Assembly: GCA_028023455.1 (NCBI GenBank)
Contig: JAQFVV010012402.1
Coordinates: forward strand, 13,126,292-13,190,291
Direction: 5' to 3'
From: Epiperipatus broadwayi
Taxonomy: Eukaryota; Onychophora; Udeonychophora; Euonychophora; Peripatidae
Length of the DNA stretch: 64,000 nucleotides
The first letter of the stretch is position 1. Each line of letters begins with the position of its first letter. This document shows positions 24,275-36,265 of the stretch, one piece after another. The position numbers were made by a program, and so were the translations under genes. The notes below the pieces were generated by a model, which worked only from the letters and a program-made list of their open reading frames with translations, was not told the DNA's origin and searched no databases.

Positions 24275-24877
24275 AACATCACATGCCCATTTCTTATGCT
24301 TGCTTATAACTGTTATTAAAACAGGCAAATCTCTCCATACAATATTACCACTCAGTGCAAGACAGAGTAATCAATGGATGCCAGAAGGCTTGTACATAAA
24401 ATCCCTATCTAGTACCTATTCATCCAATATCCCCAGACTAGTTTCTGGCTTGTGGACTTCATCAGTGAGGAGCCTTGGATCTGAGAGCACTGCACCTAGA
24501 TCTTAGTATTTAATGCAACCCTCCAGCAACCACCTTTTATCTCTACTTAACTACAAAACTATGAGTCTTAAATTAAAAACAAAAATATTTTCAATCCAAG
24601 CTCATTAGCTTATATAGTCATATAGGTCTGATCTCAGTTCAGTACCTATACATTTTGGTGTCTTTGGTTCTTTAATAACCATAGCCACCACTATCCTATT
24701 AAGCAGGATTGGTTTTCAGCCAACAAACATTACATGAACACCATTTCTTATGCTTGCTTATAAGATATTGGATGAGTAGGCACTAGATGAGGATTTTATG
24801 CATAAGCCTTCTGGCATCCATTGATCACTCTTGCTTGCACTGAGTGGCAATACTGTATGGAGAGTTTTACCTGTTTT
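24275..24877. mobile_element. Family C insertion (603 bp) with hammerhead
   Basis: Seen: flanked by the perfect 14-bp target duplication aaatggaggtttta (24,261-24,274 and 24,878-24,891). It consists of a nearly complete family C unit (hammerhead on the minus strand, CTGA(A/T)CTCAGTTCAG palindrome near 24,630) followed by a truncated unit in inverted orientation that ends in ...GAGAGTTTTACCTGTTTT. There is no ORF. The target duplication length and head-to-head partial units resemble those of the PLE-nested insertion. Mobilised in trans, by inference. Confidence 0.8.
24424..24478 (-). ncRNA. Hammerhead ribozyme motif, family C
   Basis: Minus strand: core CTGATGA, stem II of 3 bp with a loop of about 5 nt (here TCC/GCC, with one weakened pair), GAAA, and stem III as the palindrome ACTAGT with C17. 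Stem I has an inner TCCTCA/TGGGGA helix (one G.U) and an outer CCAA/TTGG helix separated by an internal loop. The core is intact, so dimeric self-cleavage is plausible. Confidence 0.8.
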
Positions 24878-24891
24878 AAATGGAGGTTTTA

Positions 24892-25774
24892 TTTTTTGTA
24901 TATTTTTTATAATTTTTAAACAACCTAAAAATCTAGATTAATTATTATAGACACATTGTAGATAAGATTAGAAACTGTCTCAGATTCTTCATTATTAAGT
25001 TTCTTGCAACTTTCATTTATACCTAAGATAATGAGTGTTTGACTGTAATTATCAATCTTGAGACCAACAGCAATAAATAGTTCGATCATCAAGGCTTATA
25101 GATAGAGTTACAATGGCTGATCATGTTTTATGCTGAGGTTAGTTAATAAGTTTCTCTTTGTTTCTTCTAAATGCCAATGTTCTTTTTGACTGAACTTCTT
25201 TTTCACCTAATTTGTTTCAACTTCCTGTAATTGGATAACTGGATTCATTTTTTAAAATAACAAAAAGCAAAATATTTTTTTATACTTACTTATTGAACAC
25301 AAATATATATTGACATCAAATTTTGTAACAGATTTAAGAATTTGGTAAATACTTAATTAAATACTTTAAAAATTTAGTCAACACTGCAATCAGTTTAATT
25401 AGAGTAGTCTAGTAATTTGCATTAAGGTACAGATAGATTTCCTCTACAAAACATATTCACAAAAATAGATCAAAATTTAACTGAATATATGTTTTTCAGT
25501 TAATTTTAAAAATCTTAATTCTTACAAAATATAACATCATATTTTTCAAATAAAATACAGATAACATTTTTAATAATAAATAAAAAGTATATATATGCAA
25601 TCACATAATTTAATTTGACAGAAAAATTGTAATATAGTTTAAATTGATATATCTTATTATATAAATAAATAAATTAATTATTTTGCATGCTTAAATATCT
25701 AAATTAATCATTACTGCATGTAGCAAAATTATTAGCAATGAATCCATATTATCTCAATACGTATTTGTACTGGT
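24892..25774. repeat. AT-rich spacer incl. repeat copy 2 at 24.98-25.26 kb
   Basis: The part at 24,980-25,260 shares ordered blocks with 18,440-18,790. The remainder is plain AT-rich sequence in which I see nothing. Confidence 0.35.
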
Positions 25775-25782
25775 AATCTGGA

Positions 25783-26345
25783 TAGAGTGACCAGACTGGT
25801 TCAATCAAAAATCTAGACATAACAACCAAACATTTTTATGGTACTGCACCCATTTTTTTATTATAAAACTCCATTCTTGTGTATATTCATCATTGTAAGT
25901 ACACTCCCTTTTTGTCATGTTGTCAATTGTTTAGGATTATTAATATTCCTATTAATTTTATCACTATAGAAATTTAATATCCACAAAGAATTAGTAAAAC
26001 TACCTTATCAATCAAAGCAGGTGCAAGTGCAGTTCAAATTTTAGCCTACAAAAATCCAATTGCACATGCTCCAAGGTGCAAAACTGTCTAGCTTGAGAAC
26101 CCGGCTATATAACGATCTTTGCTTTGGTGTTGGAATTTGTCTGAAGTTTATATAATATTACTGTACAGACTGAAAAGGATAGATAGAGCCAACAAACTAT
26201 CATTTTTGCAATGAATTATTTATGTAAGACAAATAATAATTATAAGTATTTGAAAATCTGGACATACAACAGTTCCAAAAAGACATTTCAGGGACATTGG
26301 GACATCTAATCAAATCTCCCAAAACTGTGTTATCTGGTCACCCTA
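25783..26345. mobile_element. hAT-like MITE, 563 bp
   Basis: Seen: imperfect terminal inverted repeats TAGAGTGACCAGA ... TCTGGTCACCCTA, flanked by an 8-bp duplication (aatctgga at 25,775-25,782; tatctgga at 26,346-26,353; 7 of 8 match). Just inside the ends are ATGTCC/GGGACAT-like strings typical of this terminal type. There is no transposase. An 8-bp target duplication is the hallmark of hAT transposons, and the copy is a non-autonomous relic of moderate age. Confidence 0.75.
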
Positions 26346-26353
26346 TATCTGGA

Positions 26354-27388
26354 GGGAACTTTCAATATAACTTTAAATAGTCTAATCTTTATACTATTAT
26401 ACAGAAAGAAAGTAGATAGTGATGGTAATAAATGAACCTAAAAATGGGTTATATTTCCCAATTACCTCTCAAAATCAATTCTAAGCATCCGAAATGGGCT
26501 TTCCCATCCAGAAGTAATTTATTTTTAGTTAACTAATGATAAAGGCATTCATTCTTAGCCTTTATTAGTCTGTCACCTTTTCATGTGAAAAGAAAGCTGA
26601 ACAAAATCACCTCAACCCCACTTTCCATTCCCCAAATACCAATATTATTCAGCATTTTCTCAGTAGTTAAGCACTCTCTTTAATTTTCTATTGATACAGA
26701 AATGATAAATACTAAAGTGAACATTTGGAATTAAATCTGAGATATAAAATGGCACTAACAGTTTAAATTTTATATAATTAATATATATAAAAAAATTATT
26801 TACATTATATAATTAATTCACACACACAAAGTAAAATTATTTTACAATGAAATTATAAAAAATATCACACATACAAAAAATAAAATAAATACAATACAAA
26901 AAATTGCAACAAATAAATTATAGTAAATATAAACTTAATAAAACTTTTTTCCTTTTTAAAGTTTTAAAAGAAAACATCTTACCATGGTAGGTAGCTAGCA
27001 TTATATTAATTGTGTACTTATAAAATTCCATGACCATCAGTATGGATAAATCCCGCAATATCTATTATCTTTCCAATGATTTAATTATTTAGCTGGAAAT
27101 TTGTTTATGGTATTTGTAGATCAGGTTCAAGGCAATTCCAAGAAATGGCTATATTTTCATTAATTAAACTGGTACACATTTATGTGATTTTGGAATGAGA
27201 TTAAGCAAAAAATATTTATTATTATATAGTTTTGACTGTTCCTCGCGATCTTCTTTAGATCTCATTCTATTTCTCTACAAAAACACCATTTATTTTATTT
27301 CACTAATTATTTTAAAAAGATATATTGTATATAAAGAAGCAAACTTAAGGAAGAGGAAAAAGGAAGAAGTGTTTATATTTTTTTTTCA
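26354..27388. other. AT-rich spacer
   Basis: Nothing recognisable. Strong A/T runs occur at 26,770-26,950. Confidence 0.5.
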
Positions 27389-27588
27389 TTATTAAAACAG
27401 GCAAAACTTTCCATATAGTAGTGCCACTCAGTGCAAGCCAGAGTAATCAATGGATGCCAAAAGGCTTGTGCATAAAATCCTTATCTACTGCCTACTCATC
27501 CAATAGTATGGAGAGTTTTGCCTATTTTAATAACAGTTATGAGAAAGCTTAAGAAATGGTGATCATGTGATGTTTAGTGGTCTAAATT
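27389..27588. mobile_element. Family C deletion derivative
   Basis: Starts at ATTAAAACAGGCAAAACTTTC and carries the outer part of a family C unit up to CTCATCCAATA. It then jumps directly to an inverted terminus (GTATGGAGAGTTTTGCC...) and a GTGATCATGTGATG-containing end. The hammerhead and the palindromic box are deleted. No clear target duplication was found. Confidence 0.65.
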
Positions 27589-27840
27589 CTTACATTCCAT
27601 GCTAATTGCTTGTAATTACAAAATTTCTAGACAATGCTTACATTTAGATTCATTATCACCAAAGATCAAAGCAACTTTTTGAAGATTAAACATTGTTTTA
27701 AAATATTTTAAAATACATTTATGAAAGATAAGAAAAATTTACTATTCACCTTCCTTACAAAAAAATATTACATTATATCAGCTAATAAAGAAAATGTTTT
27801 ACATATTCATGTGTACACTATGTACATTATTGCACTTTCT
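27589..27840. other. AT-rich spacer
   Basis: Nothing recognised between the family C derivative and the RTE 3' end. Confidence 0.5.
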
Positions 27841-27979
27841 ACAGTCATCAACCATTATCAATCCACTGCAGGATGAAGGTCTCGCCAAGTTCAATCCAAC
27901 TTTTCCTATCTTTAGATTCTCTTCTCCACATCACCCCTGCACATTTTCTTATCTCATCCACCCATCTCACATGTGGTCT

Positions 27980-29365
27980 CTATCTGGGTCTTTTACAATC
28001 TCTTGGGATCCAGTTTAAAATTTCAATTGTCCATCTGTTATCATCTCTTCTAACAATATGTCCAGCCCAACTCCACTTCTGTCTTTTAATTTTTTCAATG
28101 ACATCAGCAACACCTGTTTGTTCTCTTACCCATACATTGAGTTTTCGATCCCTTCTTGTTATTCCCAATGTGCATCTCTCCATACTTCTTTGAGTGGTCT
28201 GAAGTCTCTGTATTGCTCTTCTATTAACTGTCCAAGTCTCAGATCCATAAGTAAGAACTGGCAAAACACATTTATTAAAAACCTTCCTTTTCAAACACAA
28301 TTTAGTAGCAAGTTATTTCTACCAAAAGCACTCCAACCAAGTTTAATTCTATGATTAATTTCATCCATTATATTTCCATCTGTATTAATAATCTGACCAA
28401 GGTATTTGTAACTGTTAACTTCTTCTAACTCATCATAATCAATCTTTATTTTCATATTTTGAGAAAATCTATTAAACATTACTTTAGTCTTTTTAACATT
28501 TATCTTTAGTCCTACTTTCATCTGATAACTCCTACATTTCCTGTAACTCTAAAGCATTATTTGCAAAAACAACTACATCATATGCAAAATCTAAATGACT
28601 TAAATAATCTCCATTTACTTTCACTCCTTTAGCTTCCCATTTTAGTCCACAAAATACTTTTTGCAGCCCTGCTGTAAAAAGTTTTGGAGATATGAGTGAG
28701 TCACCCTGCTTACACCCTTTTCAATGTTGATTTTCCTACTGTCATTATGTAATCTAATTGTTGCTGTTGCATTTTTATAAATATTCTTCAAAATATGACA
28801 ATATCCTGGATCTACACCTTGATGATCCAATGCTTTAATCACTGAAGAAATGTTTATAGAATCAAATGCCTTTTCATAGTCTACAAATCCTAAGCATAAT
28901 GGCAACTCTTATTCATTTGTCCTTTCTATAATTTCTCTCAGTACCTGGATATGATCTATTGTACTAAAACCACTTTTAAATCCAGCTTGTTCTCTTGGTT
29001 GGTGGAAATCCAGTGTTTTCTGTAGACGAGTTGTAATTATCTTAGTAAAAATTTTGTATAAAAGACTGATAGGTCTGTAATTTCTAATATCTTCTTTATC
29101 ACATTTTTTAAATATTAATATTAATACTGCATTCTTCCAATCATCTGGTACATCTTTATCATTTAGACATTTGGTATATAACTTTGCTAAAAAAATTTCT
29201 ATTTCTTCACCTGCTTATTTTAATATATCAATTACAATTCCATCATTACCTGGAGCCTTCCCTTTCTTCATAAATTTAATTGCATGTCTCACTTCCTCTT
29301 TCAAAATTCTGGGCAATTCGGAAGATATAATATGTGTAGGAGGCACTTGTTCTTTATTACTATAT
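27980..29365 (-). pseudogene. RTE reverse transcriptase and C-terminal domain, broken
   Basis: Seen in minus frames: an upstream KAPGNDG-type motif (about 29,235-29,265), CFVDYEKAFDSI-like palm A (about 28,850-28,890), a mutated palm C reading FAYDVVVFAN where (F/Y)ADD is expected (about 28,560-28,585), VGLKINVKKTKVMF (about 28,475-28,515), YKYLGQIINTDGNI (about 28,370-28,415), and a C-terminal KCVLPVLTYGSETW followed by RRDRKLNVWVREQTG and AGHIVRRDDNRW. The order is typical of RTE ORF2. Multiple frameshifts plus the damaged catalytic box make it inactive. A plus-strand open frame at 27,873-28,193 is only its antisense. Confidence 0.85.
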
Positions 29366-32070
29366 AATGTAACAGTCAGAATCGTCTATCTCGCTAACAC
29401 ACTGCAGAATTCAAACCCCAGACACGAAACTGAACATTCCAGGAGGGGTTGCCTTCTAGATATACTAAGTTCGAATCTAAAGTCCAAATTTCACAGCGCC
29501 ATCTACGTGATAATGCATCTGATGCCACTACTAGTATAACCTTTGATCGGTGCCTGGTGGTCAGGGAGGAACAAAAGACTCTATACTAAAAGAAGTTTGG
29601 GTGGCTAATTAATGTCTATGGATTTACAAAAGAAATGCAGAATATATATATATCGACCGAGACAGTGATAGGAATCAAATAAAATAAGAGATCAAATTTA
29701 GTTTTAAATAATTTCACGCAATTTATTTATATAAATATATATATAACGCCACTGTCTGCTTATATGAGACAGGGACGCGTATTAAATAATTGTTGGCATT
29801 ATATTCCAATAAATAACAAAATGGTTTTAAAGCAAAGTGATATATTCTATTCCTCGGGCTAATAGCATTACGATAATGTGCTTGATGAGATACGAACATG
29901 TGCGAGGTACTTTGAGTAATTATACAAGTTTAAGAAAATATTTGAAAATTAAGTGTTCTAAACTATTTAGTGATTTCGAGAATAGTACGGATTAAAGCTT
30001 ACTAAGCAAAAAAAATGGGAATATGATCAAAGCATTTATTTGATAATAATATTAATAGAGTTGCATTGGGAGGTCAGTATTGCTGATAATGAATTTATTA
30101 AAGTTGGAGGGTGTGACACGTTTAAGTCACGGATGCTTTGTAAAATAAATATAAAATAAAACAATATTGAATATCCGGAATGATTACGGAGGGCATCTCG
30201 CCGCTAACCCGTATGAAAGTATTTTGATGAACAGCCGAAACTTGGTGACTGTGTGACGATTGCGTTTAATTCCCAGGGGTATCATTTGGGACACCCTCTG
30301 TCTGGAAACTTGCAATAAGCAAAAAGAACGAACTTTGCCGTGTAAAGAATCCTTGGAAAAATAAAACAAAGCGGTCTCAACAACCAATTCATTTACCAGC
30401 AATACGAGACTAGTGTATATAAAAACATACTAAATGGGTTTTACTCGGATTAAGAGAAATGCCCAATCAAATTCCCCGAAATTCATTTAAAAGGGTCCGC
30501 ACATTCTCGACGTCAATGATGAACTTCATAATTAAAGTAGAACATGGTAATTAAAATAGGAAAATGCATGCTTGCGGGTTTAAAAAGTAAGTATAGATTT
30601 ATATACGCAATCATGCATTAAGGGACACATTTAACAACTGACTTCGCACATACTCTTATATTACATTAAAATCAATAACATGTAGATTTTAAACTATGTG
30701 ATTATATTATATTAAAGAAAAGAATCACCCTCGAACAAGGGATTTGCAAGATAATAAAATTGGAAAATTATAAATTTAAAATATGCCTTAATAGCGGCGT
30801 CTTACTTTCAATAAAGGGAATAGTTCACTCGGTCAAAGACGATTCTGACACATTATCATAATAAAATAAAAGAAAGTTTTATAAATAGAAAATATTAACC
30901 CAAGGATAGAGCAAAACTATTGATTATATTATATTAACACGTTAAAGAAATACATAATGAAGTTATGTGAAATATAAGAAAAACATTTTTAAATAGCTAT
31001 AGCATGTTAGTTATCACAAGAGCTCTTGGGTTAATTTAGGTTACCTCTGGAGAAGCATTTGCAGGTAGATGTTCGGCAGGTTTTATAATTCAGCAGCAAA
31101 ATCTGGAATGTTCATATTTTTGCAGCAGCAGCAGTTCCGGGGTTTCTCATGTGATAGCTTTCGATGGTATGGAGCAGCGGCTGGCTATTCCGAGGGGACA
31201 TAGCCATCTTAACGCCTCTACTCTGTCATGTCAAGGTTAGCAAATTATTAGAATAGAACACAGAATGATTTCTCTTAGACACATTAGAATAAAAACACTA
31301 ACTGGAGAACAAAAGAAAAATCTTTTTATAGTAGAATTTAACAATAGAACTGCCCTGGAGCATTACAAAAATATCGGACTTATCAGCTGTAATTAAATCA
31401 TCGGAATGTCTAAAGGAATTTCAACATTAATTAATTTCTTTTGTTAATTTCCCTGTGACATTCGAATTACAAACTAGATTTAATTAAAAATTACTTTTAT
31501 TAATTAAAGAAAACCTTAAGTGGACATCTGCTGTTTTTAGATAAACTTATACAACATTTACTAATTAAACTATTGTCCCTCATTTATTTTAATAGAAATA
31601 TTTGGAATAACTTTTATTAAATTAAAGAAAATGATTTTACTTTTTAAATTGCAATATTTGAATCTATTTACTAAACGAATATTTACTAAATGAATTTTAT
31701 TTTAAATCAAAATATATTACGACGGTAATATATTTGTAAATAGATTCAAACAAAATAACTTTAACAATTTATAATTTTGATATGTTTTAAAATGGATACC
31801 ATAGTGTGTGCACAATTACGACTTATAGAACTTACTTTTTAATAAATGTAAATTATGTGAACAAATACATAATTCATAATATTTTATTTTATTTGGGAAT
31901 AAGAAAAATATATATATATATAATACGAGCATTGTGCTCGTGGTTTAAAATTAGGCGGGATTTTCGGTATATAAGTGTATTGCAGACACACTACGATAGA
32001 TTGGGGTTCAAACTAAGGTATGAGGGTAGGAAATAGGTGAGAAAAGGTGAAACGAAGATCTGCAAAGCAG
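29366..32070. mobile_element. Unclassified ~2.7-kb insertion within the RTE LINE
   Basis: Seen: the LINE coding sequence stops at about 29,365 and its next segment resumes at about 32,075, so this block is inserted or a composite. GC content is above the surroundings in 29,390-29,570, 30,100-30,330 and 31,010-31,230. A 12-bp inverted pair, GTCAGAATCGTC (about 29,372) and GACGATTCTGAC (about 30,838), could mark the termini of a ~1.48-kb element with TG...CA-like ends, such as a solo LTR or TIR element. (TA)n lies at 29,644-29,652 and 29,735-29,745, and a CAG-rich tract at 31,120-31,133. No believable ORF is found. Identity unknown. Confidence 0.45.
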
Positions 32071-32272
32071 ACCTTACTGTTTCAATAATTCTTGATAGAA
32101 GTTTTCTACACATTTTATGTCATCTTTCTTTTTAGTAATAATGCCATCTTTTTTTCTTATTGCAGACATACATTTCCTACCAATATCAAAATGTTGTTTT
32201 ACACTCTTTAGACTTTTATTCTCTTCTACAGCTTTCCTTGCTAGTTCACAATTATACTTTCTTATATCATTT

Positions 32273-33325
32273 TCAACTCTTCCGCACCATTTTACAAAAT
32301 TCAAGATATTCAATCCTTTTTAATGCATCATTGTTGTATATCCTCATATTCCTTCTTTTCTTCATAAATTTTCTAGTCTCAGTAGAAATTTTATTGGTCA
32401 ATTGCTGCTTTTTTGTACCAGCTATCTTTGTTGCAGTTTTTATAAGTGTATTGCTTATTTTCCTATTAATATCATTCAAATCTGAATCATGTTCAAAATC
32501 TACTAATACTTGAAACCGATTTGTAAGTTCTAATTTAAATTCATTAGAATGTTTCTGAAGATTAGAAATATCAACTGTATATATTGTTTTTCTTAATAAT
32601 TTTTGTCTCTCTAGTTTTGCATTAACATGTATCTTACATCTTACTAATCGATGATCACTTCCTGTGTTAAATTTATTAAGAACATTACAATCTTGAAATA
32701 TGTATTTTCGGTTAGTCAAAATATAATCCAATTCTGCCGTACCTTCATTTGGATGCTTCCATGTCCATTTCCTTTTAACATTTTTCTCAAAAAAAGAATT
32801 CATAATATAAAGTTTTTCTTTTTCTGCAAACTCCACAAGTCTATGCCCTCTCTCATTTCTATTACCATAACCAAAATTACCTACAGCATTTTCATTTTTC
32901 ATTTGTTTACCAATGTTCTAGCATTAAAGTCTCCCATAACAATTTTAAAATGTTGTTTACTCTGATCAAAAGCCTTTTGTACATCCATATAAAAATCTTC
33001 TATAACTTCATCACTATGAGAACTTGTTGGGGCATAAACCTGAATTATCTGCATTTGGTATCTGCTATTAAGTTGTAAAACTAATCTTGCCACTTTGTCT
33101 GATACACCATCAATCTCCACAATGTTATTCTTCCATTTTTTTATTTATAATGAATCCTACTCCACTTGTATTTTCAATATTTGTGCCTTTATAGTAGAGT
33201 GTATGTCCACTTTTTAAATCAATTGTTTCTTCCCCTTTTCTAACTTCACAAAGTCCAATAATGTCCCATTTAATATAAGACAGTTCTTCTAACTCTTGCA
33301 ATCTTCCTTCACTTTCTATAACACA
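32273..33325 (-). pseudogene. RTE endonuclease domain, frameshifted
   Basis: Seen: decayed frames to 33,122, then a frame from 33,120 with MQIIQVYAPTSS and the catalytic GDFNAR (about 32,920). A shift at about 32,900 is followed by GNFGYGNRNERGHRLVEF, RKWTWKHPNEG, ELDYILTNRK (catalytic Asp) and TGSDHRLVR (catalytic Asp-His, about 32,640). These are the APE-type endonuclease signatures of the RTE clade, often auto-annotated as craniofacial development protein 2-like. Compared with the copy at 63.1-63.9 kb, nearly every motif residue is conserved. The role is target nicking. Non-functional here because of the shift and the missing N terminus. Confidence 0.85.
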
Positions 33326-35440
33326 AGTTTAATAAAAAAAATTACAAATTAATTGGAAATTAAAATTTTACTGACCAACTGATAGGTATACATATATATT
33401 TGAGACCTAGCAAATAATCTCAATACATATAAATAAAAATCTTAATAATTGAAACTAATCCAAAATAAAACCTACCTATTTAAAACGTGTTTAACATTAT
33501 AATAATAATAATAATAATTGTTGCATGATACCTTCTGATGAAAAAAGACCAGATATCTATGACTGCTGGAGTCATGATTTTTAAATTAGCTTTTAATTCA
33601 CCAAGGCTGATTTGAGGATTTCTTTAAATTATCAATACTCTATCTTTAAACATAAGACCATATTAAACAAGCTAATCTTATTTTTTTTCTATTACTTAAG
33701 CTTTTCATAAGCTTGTTCATACATTTCTGTAATGAAATGAATAATGTTGCAATGAATAATGTTGCAATATCCTTGTTCATGCATTTCTGTAATGAAATGA
33801 ATAATGTTGCAATGAATAATGTTGCAATATCCCTGCTTTAATATTAAATTATGTACTAAAAATCAATAAATATTGTAAGTGCAAAATATGTAATTAATAT
33901 TTTATAAAATTAAGAATGCTGCTAAATAAATTGATAAAAGAAATGTTCAAATTAAACAAAGTTTGAAAATAATAGAGAAATATATATATATGTTAATTAA
34001 TTGTATAGAGCTTAAAAATGACCTTATATAGAAATAAATTCCTAAGAAATTAATTAATTCTATAGATCTTAAAATGCACTTTACATGGGAATACCGAAAA
34101 ATTTATTTGTAAGATAACAAACACTAAATCTAATTACTCCAGAAAAGATAAGATAAAAGAATGGGGGGGGGGTATAAAAAACTGAAATAAAACGACTTGC
34201 ATTTTTTCTGTGCTAGTTGCTTCTGGCATTGTGTCCACAAGTTGAAGAGCAGTGAAGATCATCATTGGAGTTCGTTTCCAGGATCTCTGCACCTGTAGGT
34301 CAACAAGCCGATTAGAACTTTTAGCAGACTGTCTCAGTCTTATTATTTTGGATGCCTCAAGAGGCTCTTCAAAAGTTGTGTTATAAAACTTATAGACATT
34401 AGTGAAGGTAAAGTGAATAATAGTTTACCTAAACTGTATAAACATTAATTCAACTGATGATTGCTGGTTTAGCATGATATACGTATATTGGTGATTATTT
34501 ATTTTTTCAGGATATATGTGCTTGAGTGTATTAGTGTTATTAGATAGAGTGGAGAGTAATGGATCATCTGAAAGTCTGTGCTCATATACCCTATATTACA
34601 TATATAGACACAGGTATATAATAAGCCTGTGTTTCAGTTATTAATTCAATAGTTAAATTGTGGAATTAGATTTGCTCAAGGGCAAACTGTATATTTATGT
34701 AAAGAACCGTTTAATAGCCTTTTAATTGTTAATAAATTGTTATTGTGATCTTATATGTATGTGTTGCTGCCTGTCGAGTTAATTGTATATTTTCTTTGCT
34801 GATCGCTCGGTCATACTTGGAACACAGCAGTAACCATCTTTTTTTGTGATTAAAATGTAATTTAAAATATAATGATTATATTGTCAAGCAACTAGCAGAT
34901 TTCTTTGAAACAAAAAGTTTATTTGTACACTTAGGAACAGTACCAAAAATTATATCACCTCATACCTTATAAAATGATACACATTCATTTACATCTTAGT
35001 AAGGTGATTTACATAATGCATATTCATCAATATTATTTGAATGATTATTTAGGCAAAAGTTAGGATATTCTTTGAATAACCCATTGCAAGGCAAGGATTT
35101 TCCCAATAATCTTTCACTGAGGACTAATAAAAGAATATGAGAGATGGAGTGATTTTTTATTGTTGATAAATATTAGGTATTTATTTATTGATCAATATTG
35201 AATGATATTAGCTATATGAAAAAAATTCTATGTCTGATTGAAACAGTTGTGAATCCAGGTCACATGCATGCCAGGAAAATGTTGATATTTAAATAATAAC
35301 ACTCTTCTGTATGAAACTATTCTTGAACTGTATGTAAGTAAAAACTAAAACAGCCTTTAATGTTCCAATGCATGGCAAAACTTCTCCAATTGTGCTCTTG
35401 TAGAAAAACAATGAAGAAAACAACAGTAGGTGTAACTCAT
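33326..35440. other. Intergenic stretch with tandem duplication and poly-G
   Basis: No proven gene. It contains (TAA)n at about 33,496-33,516, a 2 x 60-bp tandem duplication at 33,712-33,831, and a G9 tract at about 34,165-34,174 followed at once by TATAAAAAA. A moderately GC-richer block at 34,200-34,420 ends in GAAG|GTAAAGT, a good 5' splice-site match. A promoter plus 5' UTR exon, or an LTR, would both fit, but nothing decides. Confidence 0.4.
33712..33831. repeat. Tandem duplication, 2 x 60 bp
   Basis: Two nearly identical 60-bp copies (CTTGTTCAT(A/G)CATTTCTGT...). Each contains an internal repeat of AATGAATAATGTTGC. It looks recent. Confidence 0.85.
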
Positions 35441-35444
35441 TGAT

Positions 35445-36040
35445 AAGTGTTAAACCATTAAACATAACATGGTTACCATTTTTATGCTTGCTCAAGCTGT
35501 TAAAACAGAGGCAAAAACTCTCCATACAGTAGTGTCACTTAATGCAAGCCAGAGTAATCAATAGATGTAAGAATGGTTGGATGAAGTAGTGCTGAGTGGC
35601 ACTACTGTATGGAGAATTTTTGTCTCTGTAACAGTTTGAGCAATTATAAGAAATTGTCATTATGTGATGTTTAATAGTTTTATACTAATCCTGCCCGATA
35701 GGATAATGGTGTTTATGGTCATCAAAGAATCAGAGACACCAAAATATATAGATACTGAACTGAATTCAGATTTATATGACTATATAAGCAAATGATTTTG
35801 GATTGAAAATATTGTGTTTTCAGTTTTAGTCTCATAGCTTTATAGTTAACTAGAAAGGTGCTGGAGGGTTGCATTAGGACCTAACAGCTAGATGCAGTGC
35901 TCTCAGGTTCAAGACTCCTCACTGATGAAAGCTAGAAGCTTGTCTGGGGATATTATGCACAAGCCTCCTAGCATCCATTGATTACTCTGGCTTGCACTGT
36001 GTGGCACTACTGTATGTAAAGTTTTTGCCTCTGTTTTAGT
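35445..36040. mobile_element. Family C insertion (palindromic) with decayed hammerhead
   Basis: Seen: starts and ends with family C termini (AGAGGCAAAAACTCTCCATAC near 35,510 and its inverse near 36,020). Between them is another inverted terminus (35,590-35,640) followed by a full-length unit in plus orientation: CTGAACTGAATTCAG palindrome near 35,756, a downstream region, and a hammerhead remnant at 35,908-35,955. There the core CTGATGA (35,922-35,928) is intact, but the second core strand reads GAAG instead of GAAA and stem III is altered, so it is predicted inactive. The target duplication was not resolved. Confidence 0.7.
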
Positions 36041-36265
36041 TGCTGAGTGGTGAGGCTTTAAGTGATTTTCTATTACTGTTTTACTCTCTAAATAAAAATA
36101 GATATCCATTTATTGATAGATGGTTTTTGGATTTGCTAAGTGTCAGTTACCTTATAGAAAAGTTTTACTTCTAATTGAAACAAGAAAATTTTTCCAAGTT
36201 TAATGTAGATCAATTTTGAGCCCCAGGCAATATAAGACATAAGCAACTACAAAGCTACATAAAAT

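Larger units (their letters stand above)
27840..33325 (-). mobile_element. RTE-like LINE, split by a ~2.7-kb insertion
   Basis: Seen: minus-strand element with endonuclease (33,320-32,310), linker (32,310-32,075) and, after an insertion at about 29,366-32,070, the RT and C-terminal domain (29,365-27,840). It closely matches the plus-strand copy starting at 62.3 kb. The 5' end is truncated near 33,325, losing the leader and the first endonuclease motif. RTE elements encode one main protein that nicks the target and reverse-transcribes the RNA. Several frameshifts and stops make this copy inactive, but the protein-level match to the 62.6-kb copy is high, so the family was active recently. Confidence 0.85.

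Noticed and set aside
27873-28193. Plus-strand 106-codon frame
   Set aside because: It is the antisense of the well-supported RTE C-terminal domain on the minus strand. The same applies to the plus frames at 15,326-15,676, 32,117-32,513 and 32,651-32,965 and the minus frame at 63,086-63,505.
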